A program made the translations under genes and the position numbers. The notes beneath the pieces are model-generated. The model made no database searches. It worked only from the letters and a program-made list of their open reading frames with translations, and had not been told where the DNA came from. Source: Tateyamaria omphalii (GTDB lineage: Bacteria > Pseudomonadota > Alphaproteobacteria > Rhodobacterales > Rhodobacteraceae). Taken from it: a DNA stretch of 64,000 nucleotides. Every line of letters begins with the position of its first letter. Within the stretch, counting starts at the first letter, position 1. The stretch covers positions 129,477-193,476 of the forward strand of contig NZ_BMWT01000002.1 in NCBI RefSeq assembly GCF_014651375.1. The letters run 5' to 3'. Of the stretch, positions 28,132 through 37,664 are shown one piece after another.

Positions 28132-29178
28132 ATGATGACACCTTCGGAGAAGGCGCTCGTACCATTTGTGTCGGTCGACCATATGATGCAACTGATCCAC
28201 CACATCGGCGTGCGGAACATGCTGCGCGGGCTCGCATCCTACATTGAGGACGACTTCAGACGGTGGGAGCTGTTCGACAAAACGCCACGCGTCGCCAGTC
28301 ACTCTGCCGAAGGGGTCATCGAACTGATGCCCACGTCGGATGGCGAAACCTACGGATTCAAATACGTCAACGGTCACCCGAAGAACACGGCTGAGGGGCT
28401 GCAAACGGTGACGGCCTTTGGGCTTTTAGCTGATGTAGACACAGGCTATCCCGTGCTTCTGACCGAGATGACGATGCTGACGGCTCTGCGCACCGCAGCG
28501 ACATCCGCGCTGGTTGCGCGGACGTTGGCGCCCAGAGGGGCCAAAACGATGGCGATGATCGGGAACGGCGCGCAGTCCGAATTCCAGTCCATCGCCATGC
28601 AGGCAATTGCCGGAATTGATGAAGTACGGCTCTTCGACATCGACCCGGCCGCCACGGCGAAATGCGCCGCAAACCTCGCCGGATCTGGCCTGAAGATCAC
28701 GGCGTGCAATACAGCCGAGGATGCTATCCAAGGCGCACAAATCCTCACCACTTGTACCGCGGACAAGGCCTATGCCACCATCCTGACGGACAACATGGTT
28801 GGTGCTGGCGTGCATATCAACGCCATTGGCGGTGACTGTCCCGGCAAGACGGAAGTCGCGCCGGCGATCCTGCGGCGTGGCGACATCTTCGTCGAATACC
28901 CGCCCCAGACCCGGATCGAAGGCGACATCCAGCAACTCGATGATGACCACCCAGTGACCGAGATCTGGCAGGTCCTCACCGGGCAGGCGCAAGGCCGCAC
29001 ATCAGACAAACAAATCACGATCTTCGACAGCGTCGGGTTCGCGATCGAGGATTTCTCAGCCCTGCGTTTTGTCCGCGACCGGATCGAAGAAACGGAATTT
29101 TATCATCCGCTGGACCTTTTGGCGGACCCGGATGATCCGCGTGACTTATTCGGAATGCTGACAAGGGCCAAAGGCTAG
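28132..29178 (+). CDS. ocd: Ornithine cyclodeaminase
   Basis: 348 residues from the ATG at 28132, with AAAGGA upstream; a TTG at 28120 would overlap arginase but is less likely. The mu-crystallin/OCD fold shows in KYVNGHPKNTAEGLQTVTAFGLLAD split over 80-110, the NAD site MAMIGNGAQSEFQ near 137-149, and DGFAIEDF-like IFDSVGFAIEDFSALRF near the end. It converts L-ornithine to L-proline and ammonia with NAD+ recycling. Eight bases separate it from arginase, giving a short arginine-to-proline route under the divergent regulator. Confidence 0.94.
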   Translation: MMTPSEKALVPFVSVDHMMQLIHHIGVRNMLRGLASYIEDDFRRWELFDKTPRVASHSAEGVIELMPTSDGETYGFKYVNGHPKNTAEGLQTVTAFGLLADVDTGYPVLLTEMTMLTALRTAATSALVARTLAPRGAKTMAMIGNGAQSEFQSIAMQAIAGIDEVRLFDIDPAATAKCAANLAGSGLKITACNTAEDAIQGAQILTTCTADKAYATILTDNMVGAGVHINAIGGDCPGKTEVAPAILRRGDIFVEYPPQTRIEGDIQQLDDDHPVTEIWQVLTGQAQGRTSDKQITIFDSVGFAIEDFSALRFVRDRIEETEFYHPLDLLADPDDPRDLFGMLTRAKG

Positions 29179-29284
29179 AAACCAATGCGACCATAGCAGC
29201 GGCATTTCGCACCATCCACCGTGGACCGACTAATTCACACTGCAGGATCAATGCGCACCCTTGGGGTCAGCCCAAAGGATGCAT

Positions 29285-29773
29285 CTATCGTCGCGCAAGC
29301 ATTGGCAAGATCACGCCCCAACGCGTCTCTTCCGGCGGCCCAACAACTTCGAAGCCCAGTTTTTGATAAGCATTTATCGCACGCTGGTTTTCCGGGTGCG
29401 GGTCGGTGGCTATGACGGGTGCTCCGTTGTTGAACAGGTCTTGCATCCGCGCGGCGATAAAGGCCGGACCATGGCCGAGGCCAATATACTCCGGGTCACC
29501 GATATACTGATCGATTCCGCGCGAGTGATCGGGGAGGTACGCAAAGTGATGAGCACGCCATCCATGCACGGTATAATCCTGCATGTACGCAAAGGGGCAT
29601 CCATCAAGCGAAACGATCCACCGAGAAACCCGAGGGTCGTTTAGCTGTTCTTGAGTGTGCGGTTCTTCCGCCCCCCACCACTCTCGCACATGAGAATGAG
29701 ACCGCCATTCCAATAGCAGATCAACGTCATCCATCGTCACCCGACGAAACGCGTACTTGTTAGGAGTCATCAT
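29285..29773 (-). CDS. GNAT acetyltransferase, AAC(6')-like
   Basis: 162 residues, ATG at 29773. It fits the Acetyltransf_8 type seen in aminoglycoside 6'-N-acetyltransferases and siderophore acylases: FRRVTMDDVDLLLEW, VREWWG, SLDGCPFAYMQDY, then the CoA loop region GHGPAFIAARMQDLF and DPHPENQRAINAYQKLGFE. The similarity is to a fold class; many chromosomal members do not confer resistance, and the natural substrate is unknown. It stands alone, convergent with ocd. Confidence 0.85.
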   Translation of the reverse strand: MMTPNKYAFRRVTMDDVDLLLEWRSHSHVREWWGAEEPHTQEQLNDPRVSRWIVSLDGCPFAYMQDYTVHGWRAHHFAYLPDHSRGIDQYIGDPEYIGLGHGPAFIAARMQDLFNNGAPVIATDPHPENQRAINAYQKLGFEVVGPPEETRWGVILPMLARR

Positions 29774-30132
29774 TTGGCCGTTTTAGCACCCTGTCTGACT
29801 GCCAGTCACAATTCAATGTGGCATCCGCCCTCGCGCATGGACATAAAGTCAGCTTTGCAGCTTCAATCGCTCAGAGACACATTCGGCATTTAATGATCTG
29901 AACATCGGCAGAACCATGCCTAAATCTGTGCACTATCAAGAAACCGGATCATACGCTCCCGGCCTCGCTTGACACACCCGAGCAATCCGTCAAATCTGCA
30001 ACTTGCTGGGGTACTGACCGAACCAGATCGGCGCCAGAACACCTGAGCGCATTGAATTTACTGTATTTTCAACAAACGCATCTCTTCCCGAGAACGACGT
30101 ACGAGTCCGTGCGCAAACATCAAGGTCAAAAA
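29774..30132. other. Intergenic region before the PhyH gene
   Basis: 359 bases between divergent starts with no supportable gene. A TTGACA at about 29970 could be a -35 element for the oxygenase gene, but the -10 match is poor. The region is more AT-rich than the flanking core genes. Confidence 0.4.
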
Positions 30133-31104
30133 ATGTTCTTCAAGAACCCTCTTGAGAAGTACGCATCTTCTCTGTCCAAAAACTTCACACGAGCGATCAA
30201 CGGCCCCTATTTTTGCAAGAGCCTTAAGGAGATATCAAAGGCCGGTTACGACGATATCGCAATCCAACCGAGCAGCGAAGTTTACTTGGTCGGGAAGCGT
30301 GACGAAACTGAAGAGCGGATGTTGAATGCGACGTTGTCAGACGATCAGATTTTCTATCGCGAGAACGGTTATCTCATAAAACGCAACTTCATTCCCGATG
30401 AACTGATTGAAGAATATATGGATCTTCGCGAACGGCTCCAGCTCGGTGACGCAGGCTTTGGTACTCCTGTCAGCTATGTCGAACATCCCGAAATCAGGCG
30501 CATCGCATTGTACCCGAAACTGGTTGAACTGTTTCGCGACCTTCACGGTATGGATATGGGCCTCTTGGTGACGCACACACGCCATCGGTCAACAGAACGT
30601 GGGTGGCACCCGGACGGCTATCTCGACGCTCAAGATGCGCTACCACGCGCCGGCGTCTGGTTCGCTCTCGACGACATTGATCCACGCTCAGGCCCGTTTG
30701 AATACATCGCTGGCAGCCATCGATGGAAAATGGTCAGCAACCAGATGCTGAATACCTTCCTCAAACCCGAGTACCGATGGCCGCAGGCACATTTCGGAGC
30801 GAAAAAGGGTGAGTTGACCTGGGGTGGTATTGTCGAGGCCATTATAGACCCGATTGTGATGAAGAAGATCGAGCAAGAGAACCTGGTCGTCGAGTCTTTC
30901 TGCCCCGCAAAGGGAGACATATTGATCTGGCACGGTCGTCTGATCCATCGCGGAGCCGTACCAGAGATACGTGGTTTGTCCCGCCCTTCAGTTATTGGTC
31001 AATACGTACCTTTACACGAAAAGGGACGCGGCATGTTCATGCGTAACTCAGGTGGTGGCTTCTTCCTTGTCAGGCCGGCCCTTTACGACGCAGTGAAATT
31101 CTAA
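30133..31104 (+). CDS. Phytanoyl-CoA dioxygenase (PhyH) family oxygenase
   Basis: 323 residues from the ATG at 30133, with AAGG six bases before; the TTG at 30052 adds 27 residues without family character. It is a cupin-fold Fe(II)/2-oxoglutarate enzyme: His159-x-Asp161 in GWHPDGYLD, the distal His272 in LIHRG, and Arg284 for 2-oxoglutarate (LSRPSVIGQY). GPFEYIAGSHRWK near 188-199 is typical. Family members hydroxylate fatty acyl-CoAs, small metabolites or glycan/lipid parts. It faces the end of the sulfotransferase/glycosyltransferase operon, which suggests tailoring of the same product, but this is inference. Confidence 0.87.
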   Translation: MFFKNPLEKYASSLSKNFTRAINGPYFCKSLKEISKAGYDDIAIQPSSEVYLVGKRDETEERMLNATLSDDQIFYRENGYLIKRNFIPDELIEEYMDLRERLQLGDAGFGTPVSYVEHPEIRRIALYPKLVELFRDLHGMDMGLLVTHTRHRSTERGWHPDGYLDAQDALPRAGVWFALDDIDPRSGPFEYIAGSHRWKMVSNQMLNTFLKPEYRWPQAHFGAKKGELTWGGIVEAIIDPIVMKKIEQENLVVESFCPAKGDILIWHGRLIHRGAVPEIRGLSRPSVIGQYVPLHEKGRGMFMRNSGGGFFLVRPALYDAVKF

Positions 31105-31138
31105 TCCTTCCCGATGATTCACGCCGGCTATCTCAGCC

Positions 31139-31996
31139 TCACCAGCTTTTGGGAGGCGTGTAACCGAGTTCTTCAACTTCGCGCCGGATTCGATCAACTT
31201 CGGGGCCAAACAAGTCTGGAAAGAAGTCCGGCATTGGGCGTCGGGGAGACACGTTGACCTTCCTGACCAACCGTTCGGCCGGATACTCAAATGCATCGAC
31301 ACCAAGAAAACCTTCCAGCGTCGCAAGTGTGTCATCAGTCCGGTCAAAGAGATCTTCATAGAACTGCACATGCAGCATATCCGTTCCGAGCCCATTGGTC
31401 ATCTTCCGAAGAGCGTGCCCATATTCGCAATTGTCCCAGATAAATGGTCGCTTTGCGAACGCCCAGAATTCTTCAGGGGTCCATGTATCAAGTGCAGTCG
31501 CTTGACCAGTGACCTCAAGATGGAACTTGATGTGGCTCCATAGGCGATCAAGCGGATCGCGCATGGTGAAAAGCACTCTCAGCTTTTCAGATCTGTCGGC
31601 AATTTCGCCCCAGGCATGAGCGGGTAGCAAAGCGTGGAAGTTTGAAAAATCACAGCTATACGCTCCGGCGCGTTTCAGACGGAACAAGTTGGCATACCAC
31701 GTGTCATCAATCGGGTCGCTGAAATAGTCACCCAGGAAAAGCATTTGGTGCCTGACCCGACGAATATTCGAAGCCTCGGGATCGATCCGGGACAGAACAC
31801 GTGCTTGCGCATTTTTCATTCTGCGCTGGTTGCTCAGAATTCCCTTGTTACCGTACTTGTAGTGAAAGTAGTGCAGCTCTTTCTCAGGTGTAAAATGCAG
31901 CTGCGGGTGGGTCTGCAAGACCGAGTAAAGCCACGTTGTGCCACACTTTGAGGCTCCAACACTGAGAAACAGTGCTCCAAATGGTCGATCACTCAC
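31139..31996 (-). CDS. Sulfotransferase family protein
   Basis: 285 residues from a GTG at 31996 that overlaps the upstream stop (GTGA) and has AAGGAG before it. The PAPS 5'-phosphosulfate loop is GASKCGTTWL (residues 14-23), and the 3'-phosphate site is RDPLDRLWSH with Arg146 and Ser154; PEKELHYFHY near 37-46 matches the bacterial heparan-NDST-like type. It should move sulfate from PAPS to a hydroxyl or amine of a sugar or lipid in the cytoplasm. Last gene of the four-gene glycan operon. Confidence 0.9.
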   Translation of the reverse strand: MSDRPFGALFLSVGASKCGTTWLYSVLQTHPQLHFTPEKELHYFHYKYGNKGILSNQRRMKNAQARVLSRIDPEASNIRRVRHQMLFLGDYFSDPIDDTWYANLFRLKRAGAYSCDFSNFHALLPAHAWGEIADRSEKLRVLFTMRDPLDRLWSHIKFHLEVTGQATALDTWTPEEFWAFAKRPFIWDNCEYGHALRKMTNGLGTDMLHVQFYEDLFDRTDDTLATLEGFLGVDAFEYPAERLVRKVNVSPRRPMPDFFPDLFGPEVDRIRREVEELGYTPPKSW

Positions 31997-33297
31997 AATG
32001 CTGACTCCTTGTTTTGTTTGTGCAAAAGACGCTTCTGAACAGCGTTCATTCCGCTCTTCAGAGCACCCCCCATCAGCAAGTCCTCCCAACGCCCAAACTT
32101 GCCCACAAGGTGGACGTCAGAGTCAGCAAGTACGCTGCGTACACGTGCCACAAAATCGGAAGTTTCGGAGTTCATGTAGATTGCCGAATGTTCCACATGC
32201 GCTGTGTCCGAGAAGGTAAGTTGCGCATCGGATGAAAGCATGCCCAGTTCGATCAACTGATTTAGGGTCTGCCGCGGATTTGCAGTTGATTTCATACCCA
32301 TTCCCGGCGCGTGGTTCGTCTCAACCATCAACAGCGTCTCGTCTGTCGGGCAGCATCGGTCCGAGTATGCGGACAAAACAGTCAAGCGATGAAAGGCAAT
32401 TTTTTGCGATGCAATCCGTGCAAAATCGTAATCCTGAGCCCATTTCTCGCGAACTGCTAGATAGGTCAGCTCAGAACTGGAGTAAGGCAGAGCATGCTTG
32501 ATCTCGTCCGGATCGAAAGGGCATTCTTCCAAAAGGTTCAACAGCTCTGGAAGCGGTAACGAGGAATAAAGCGTCGCATACCGAACGCTTGATCCATCCG
32601 AAAGATATGCTCTCTTTCTTCTTAGCGATAAACCAACCAGTTTGGTTCCAAACCTCAAGCGGTTCTGATCCAATCTTTTCAACAGGCACTTTGACAGCGC
32701 CCCGACGCCCACATCAACCGGATAGAGATAGGACGCTTCGCCAACTTTCGCCTTGCGTGCCGGTTGCACTCTTGGGTTCCACCTGGGCGGTAGCGTTTCA
32801 AGGTCAACGCACAGGCGTTTGCGGTCATATGGAACCAAAAATCGCATTGCGACATTGGGTCCGAAGGTTTCAATCAAATGCGATACGTAATTTGACTTGC
32901 CCGTTTTCGGTACGTCGTTCGCAGACATATTGGGAAGTGCGTCGATGTTGTCACTCAACGGCAGGTGCACCGGGACCGAGCGCCCCTCAACTTCGCAAAA
33001 AAACACGCTGCGCGAGCTGTGTTGCCGAAGCTCAATTTCTTCATTCAAATCCATCCACTGCAGCAAACTTTCGTCAAAATCCAGCATGATATGCGGTCCG
33101 AAATCGAGCCGATAATGCGAGACGTTGTTGCTTTGTGACCAACCCCCTGGAATGTGTTGTGCTTCGACCGCGAACCAGTTTTGCCCCGCTTCATCCAGTG
33201 ACTGCACCGCGCCGATGCCACTCATCCCCAGGCCAACTACGAGGCGAATACCGTCGCTTCCCATGCTTGAGGTGGTCAAGGACGGTTCATTTGACAT
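31993..33297 (-). CDS. FAD-dependent oxidoreductase, UDP-galactopyranose-mutase/protoporphyrinogen-oxidase-like
   Basis: 434 residues from the ATG at 33297, chosen because GAGGT lies just upstream; it overlaps the preceding glycosyltransferase by 11 bases. The dinucleotide site is VVGLGMSGIGA (residues 20-30), then EAQHIPGGWSQS and DFGPHIMLDF, as in UGM-like flavoproteins where reduced FAD handles nucleotide sugars. SYLYPVDVGVGAL in the middle also fits this group. It lacks a clear UGM substrate motif I could assign, so the reaction stays open; context points to sugar chemistry. Confidence 0.8.
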   Translation of the reverse strand: MSNEPSLTTSSMGSDGIRLVVGLGMSGIGAVQSLDEAGQNWFAVEAQHIPGGWSQSNNVSHYRLDFGPHIMLDFDESLLQWMDLNEEIELRQHSSRSVFFCEVEGRSVPVHLPLSDNIDALPNMSANDVPKTGKSNYVSHLIETFGPNVAMRFLVPYDRKRLCVDLETLPPRWNPRVQPARKAKVGEASYLYPVDVGVGALSKCLLKRLDQNRLRFGTKLVGLSLRRKRAYLSDGSSVRYATLYSSLPLPELLNLLEECPFDPDEIKHALPYSSSELTYLAVREKWAQDYDFARIASQKIAFHRLTVLSAYSDRCCPTDETLLMVETNHAPGMGMKSTANPRQTLNQLIELGMLSSDAQLTFSDTAHVEHSAIYMNSETSDFVARVRSVLADSDVHLVGKFGRWEDLLMGGALKSGMNAVQKRLLHKQNKESAL

Positions 33298-34459
33298 GAA
33301 GTACCTCATCATAGACATCGCGCAAGTCGTGGTATTGCTCCGCAACTGACCTCAGCGGCGTTGGTGATGGTGATTTTTTGTACCGAGCCGGATCACGATC
33401 GAGAATGCGCAGCAAGCCAACCAAATCGTCTATGCTTTCAGTTGCGAACGTGTACCCATTGATACCAGGGACTATAGGGTCGCCAGTGGCCCCCAAGTCA
33501 GATGCCAGCAACCAGCATCCAGCTTGAATTGCCTCTCGCGAAACCAAGCTGAAGCTCTCGGGCCAAAGGGAGGGAACTACGACAATATCCGCGTCGGCAT
33601 AGAGAGTTTGCGTTTCCCCTTCCCGTACGTAGCCGATGGTCTGAACGTCGGTACTACCCCACAGGCCAGACCGACTGAAGCCCTCGCGACGTGCATGGTC
33701 TACTACCCGAATACTGACATTGGAAAGCTCTGCTTTCCTCACTGCCGCGCGCAGGAAATGATACCCCTTCCGTGCATCCACGCCTCCCAAGTACAAGAGC
33801 CTCGCTTTATCGCTGGGTGTTTTCGACTGCGACGGCACCGGGAACACGCCATTCTCGTTCACTGAGATGTCTTCGCAAAGCCCAGTCGAAAGAAGGATAT
33901 TCCGAAACGTTTCAGATACCGTAAGTACTCGATCAAATTTGGAAATCGCTGTACGAAGTGCGCCCATGCGGCTGCGTGCAATGGTGGGCTCCTGTGTCGT
34001 ATAGTCGTAAATAGCCAAATCCAAGTTACTGTCGATCATGAAGAGATCGTCCGCGACCCACCAACCGTCGTGGATTGTCAGTACCGATGGGATACCACGC
34101 GCTGCAACGGCCTCAACCAATTCCAGGCCCATCCTCTGGATGCAGTGGAAATGGACCAGGTCGGGCTGAACACGTTCGAGAAAGCGTGTGAACGGGTCCA
34201 CCACATCGTCACGGCTGACCAGACGCTCCATATCGTCGCGCCACGGACAGGCAACGGCGAAAACGGGAACACCGCGATGGAGCCAGGTTTCATGTCGCTC
34301 AGGCTGGTTGTTCCCGACCAGAGAGCAAAACACACCGCAAGGGTCATAGCGATCATCATCAATCATGCAGTCGATGTTGCGCTGCACGACACGCGATGCG
34401 CCACCTTGGGATTGTGGTGGAAAGGTCACGTTGACGAACAACACTCGCCGCTGGGTCAC
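33287..34459 (-). CDS. Glycosyltransferase, GT4-type
   Basis: 390 residues from a GTG that overlaps the preceding stop (GTGA). GT-B architecture: N-terminal part with VNVTFPPQSQGGASRVVQR (acceptor side), LVHFHCIQRMGLEL and VLTIHDGWW; C-terminal donor domain with LLYLGGVDARKGYHFL, VVVPSLWPESFSLVSREAIQAG and the conserved glutamates in PESFSLVSREA. Retaining transfer from a nucleotide sugar in the cytoplasm is expected. Sits between a larger glycosyltransferase and the flavoprotein. Confidence 0.92.
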   Translation of the reverse strand: MTQRRVLFVNVTFPPQSQGGASRVVQRNIDCMIDDDRYDPCGVFCSLVGNNQPERHETWLHRGVPVFAVACPWRDDMERLVSRDDVVDPFTRFLERVQPDLVHFHCIQRMGLELVEAVAARGIPSVLTIHDGWWVADDLFMIDSNLDLAIYDYTTQEPTIARSRMGALRTAISKFDRVLTVSETFRNILLSTGLCEDISVNENGVFPVPSQSKTPSDKARLLYLGGVDARKGYHFLRAAVRKAELSNVSIRVVDHARREGFSRSGLWGSTDVQTIGYVREGETQTLYADADIVVVPSLWPESFSLVSREAIQAGCWLLASDLGATGDPIVPGINGYTFATESIDDLVGLLRILDRDPARYKKSPSPTPLRSVAEQYHDLRDVYDEVLHVK

Positions 34460-36951
34460 TGTACCACTCCGATCTGGTCAAGGATGGTTTTCAGCGCTGC
34501 ACATTGCCTGTCCGCAGAAAACAGGTGTGTAACTGCGGATCTCGCCTCATTGCCGATACGAGCCCTGTCTGTCGCAACCTGACAAAGACGACTAATCGGC
34601 GTCACATAGTCTTCATTTTTCACCAGAAGCCCTGTCGCGCCGTCGTCGACACAACGCGTATATGCGTCCGTTGCAGCCAAAACCGAGGGCACTCCAAGCA
34701 AGCTGGCTTCCAACCATTTGATTTCACTCTTACAATCAGTGAATGTGCTTTTTTCAAGGGGCACGACATTGATGTCAAAACCGGACAATGTCGAAAGATA
34801 GCTGGCATAGTCCCAGCCGAGTTCGATATGCCCGATGGCGCGACGCGCTGTGTCGTCCAAGTTGCGGTACAGATCGTCAAAGGACCCGCAGAGCGAAAAC
34901 TGCACCTTGCCGGGAAACGCCTGGGCAATCTTGACCGCCTGCGGCACAAAAACTTCCGCTACATGATCCTTGTGCGATTTGGTGGCCGACCCCACAAAGA
35001 CCCGAATTACATCAGGGGCATCAGCGGTACGGTCAGGAACAAGTGATTGCATGGCGCTCAGATGCCCAGCGTCGATACCGTTCGGAAGGACAAAGGATTG
35101 CCCCGACTGTACAAGCTTTGCCAGGTGCTCCGAGAGGGCGTCGGTGGAGGCGATACCGAAACGGCAACAGCGTGCAACGGCAGCATACAAGAATGGTAGA
35201 ACTCTCAATTCTGCATACTGATCTTCGTCGATTGCGTTCCCGTAGCTATCGCGTGTTTCGGGGAAAAGCGTCGGATCCAGTATCAAATCGTCGATTTCGA
35301 AGACTGTCGGAATGTCCAAGGCCCGAGCTTGGCTCAACAGCTTCAAAACCCCGTAATATGCGGGTGTCCTGTAGCAAATCCAAAGATCAAAAAAGGCACA
35401 TTCTGCGGCCGCCTTATCAACTTCGGAATGAACGTCAAAGACACAGGTATCAAGACCCAGGCTCGTCAGATACTCCACTTTCTGATCCACGCGGTAGCGC
35501 TTGCATTGAGGCAGCGACAGATCAGCCAGGATTCCGATCCGCCTTAGGCGTTGGCGAAGAATTGACTTGCGACCGCGTTCCGGGTTGGATTGGAACCTTG
35601 GTATAGCACTCAGAACCGCCGCAAATTCTTTGGACATGTCCTGCTCTTTCGGCATGACTTCGGTCGATCTGGCTAGAGCCTGAAGTGATCTATGCACATC
35701 CCTGTGCCAACGGCTGACGGTGTCGTGCCCTTTGTCCAAGGCGAAAGTGGAACCGCATTCGTACCCGAGGGCTCGTTGCGCATGACTGACGGCTTTGCGG
35801 TGCTGACCACTGGCCGTGCTTAACGTCGCCGAGTGGTAGTCAATCCAGAATGCGGAAAGCTGGTCGTCGGTTTTGGCAAACGCCATCGCGGAAAATTCAG
35901 GATTGTTGGCCGCATACTGACAGCTGAATCTGTCGACCACACTGCTACTGACCCCAGCCTGCTTTAATGTGAATGCTGCAAATGGGACTTGTTGGGATCC
36001 GGTTTCATCCAAACTTTCCAGCCGTGCTTCAATGATATTGAGCAGAGCGGTACTCAAATTCCGAGGAGGTCGGAGGCCTTGCTCCAAGCCAGTGGCAATA
36101 AAGTGTGCGAACGCTTGGATTTCGTTGAAACCATCGTCGAACGTTGGATTCTGGGCAATGTACCCTGCGTGGTCATACCCGTCGAACACCAGATCGCCGT
36201 CACCACAGTGATGTTTCAGGAAATGCGCCAAACTTACGAAAACGTCGCTGCTGCTGTCCGCGCAAGCCCATTCGCATTGGATTTGCAGCGCATTTAATTT
36301 GGTGCCGTAAAGAGCCTGGTAGAAGTCCACATCAGGGCGCAGTTCGTGCGAGAACGACAACAATCGCTTGGAGAATTCCTGTTCGAATTGACAGATGGCT
36401 TCGGCCAATGTGGTTTGCTTCAAATGCCACTCATCGCTGGCACGAATGTAGCACAGATCCACCTCCCTGTTGGCAAATCCGGGTCGTGCCCAGAAAGGTT
36501 TTCGGTGCTTGGACGATCGGCCAGCCAGCCGAATGACCGTACGCTTAGACAGTCTTTGCAAACGGGCTATTCGGCTCACTTGTCGCCGAACAGCGGCGTC
36601 CGAACCGAACATACTAAGCAACTCGTCCCAAATTCGCTGGTTCGAAAAAGTGGGCGACGGGGGTCTACCCTCCATCAAACCATGTGACAGGAAGTGCAAA
36701 AAAGGGTCCACTGCAGCTGCGGAAATATCCTTGTTTGCCAAAAGATAGTACTCATCGTCAAAAATCAGGTCGACCGCTCGAAAAAGAAGTTCTGTCTGGC
36801 GATCCAGCAAACACCGTTTCAGGACTAAATCCACGACGTGCAGTCGAAGTGTCTGCACACGGCACCGCGTTGGTCCACGTGCTGCAAGCGAAGTCCCGTT
36901 GATCCAGCTTCTGGCGAACCTCACCGTTCTGAGAAGTGGCATTTTGAGCAT
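34456..36951 (-). CDS. Large glycosyltransferase with repeated N-terminal modules
   Basis: 832 residues from the ATG at 36951, with GAAGGA nine bases upstream; a GTG at 36987 is the alternative. The first part has at least two copies of a module of about 40 residues seen in surface-polysaccharide transferases (FDDEYYLLANKDISAAAVDP, HFLSHGLMEGRPPSP at 62-102, and a divergent one FDGYDHAGYIAQNPTFDDGF, HFIATGLEQGLRPP at 256-297). A GT4-like domain follows from about 470 (IGILADLSLPQCKRYRV, FEIDDLILDP, IRVFVGSATKSHKDH, EIKWLEASLLGVPSVLA). First gene of the operon; probable surface glycan synthesis. Confidence 0.88.
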   Translation of the reverse strand: MLKMPLLRTVRFARSWINGTSLAARGPTRCRVQTLRLHVVDLVLKRCLLDRQTELLFRAVDLIFDDEYYLLANKDISAAAVDPFLHFLSHGLMEGRPPSPTFSNQRIWDELLSMFGSDAAVRRQVSRIARLQRLSKRTVIRLAGRSSKHRKPFWARPGFANREVDLCYIRASDEWHLKQTTLAEAICQFEQEFSKRLLSFSHELRPDVDFYQALYGTKLNALQIQCEWACADSSSDVFVSLAHFLKHHCGDGDLVFDGYDHAGYIAQNPTFDDGFNEIQAFAHFIATGLEQGLRPPRNLSTALLNIIEARLESLDETGSQQVPFAAFTLKQAGVSSSVVDRFSCQYAANNPEFSAMAFAKTDDQLSAFWIDYHSATLSTASGQHRKAVSHAQRALGYECGSTFALDKGHDTVSRWHRDVHRSLQALARSTEVMPKEQDMSKEFAAVLSAIPRFQSNPERGRKSILRQRLRRIGILADLSLPQCKRYRVDQKVEYLTSLGLDTCVFDVHSEVDKAAAECAFFDLWICYRTPAYYGVLKLLSQARALDIPTVFEIDDLILDPTLFPETRDSYGNAIDEDQYAELRVLPFLYAAVARCCRFGIASTDALSEHLAKLVQSGQSFVLPNGIDAGHLSAMQSLVPDRTADAPDVIRVFVGSATKSHKDHVAEVFVPQAVKIAQAFPGKVQFSLCGSFDDLYRNLDDTARRAIGHIELGWDYASYLSTLSGFDINVVPLEKSTFTDCKSEIKWLEASLLGVPSVLAATDAYTRCVDDGATGLLVKNEDYVTPISRLCQVATDRARIGNEARSAVTHLFSADRQCAALKTILDQIGVVQ

Positions 36952-37664
36952 TCTAAGTCGTCCTTCAAATGCATGGACAGCGTTCACTACGGAAATCTCG
37001 GCACGACCTGCGATACGCGCCTTTCGAACCTCAGGACGAGCGGTTGGCCACGTTCATCATCACGCTGAAACGGTTAATTTGTCGGGTTCAACACGATGAA
37101 GCGGAAATAGAAGTGCGAACCAAAGATAGTCAGTTCAAATTCTTGTTGCTTCAATCAGTTTCAATTTCACGCCTGGACCTCAATGCGACAATCCGCGCGG
37201 CGGCTACAACAGCAACGGGCAGGCCCCCATGGCCAGCGGATCAAAAACCGCTTCACAAGTGCACCAACGGGCCAAAAGGCCAACCGGTCTATCTCTCTTG
37301 ACGAGCAATATTGAAGGCTAGGCTTGCAGAAAGCGTGTGCTGACTTTTGATTCAGGACTTGCCGATTTCAGGACACACAAGGCTTAACGTCACAATGCCG
37401 AAGACCGCGCAAGCCAGACGCATCTGGCTATGCGAGTGCCCAAACAGTTGAAACCAGTCTTTGTCCACCTTTCATCCCGCTCTGAACAAAAAAGCCCAGA
37501 GCATTAAAGCGTCATACATGTAAAGCATTCGAACCTTGGTACGCCCGCAACACACTGGCCGTTGCTCAGGCCAACCGCGCAAAGGCGCGGTACTCAGCGG
37601 CACAGCCCTGAAGTTCGGGACGCCAAGTCATCCCGAACACCTTTTTCTGACCGATGGTATCAGC
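36952..37664. other. Intergenic region between the glycan operon and dksA
   Basis: 713 bases without a supportable gene. Open frames here have atypical composition and no recognisable motif. There is a short GC hairpin CCGCGC-AAAG-GCGCGG at 37575-37590, 75 bases past the dksA stop, without a T run. The promoter of the glycan operon must lie at its left end. Confidence 0.45.

Noticed and set aside
29285..29773. Aminoglycoside resistance gene
   Set aside because: Only fold-level similarity to AAC(6') enzymes is visible and there is no mobile-element context.
36969..37301. Plus-strand open frame of 110 codons in the gap left of dksA
   Set aside because: No ribosome site, no recognisable motif, and it overlaps the start of the glycosyltransferase gene; composition does not look coding.
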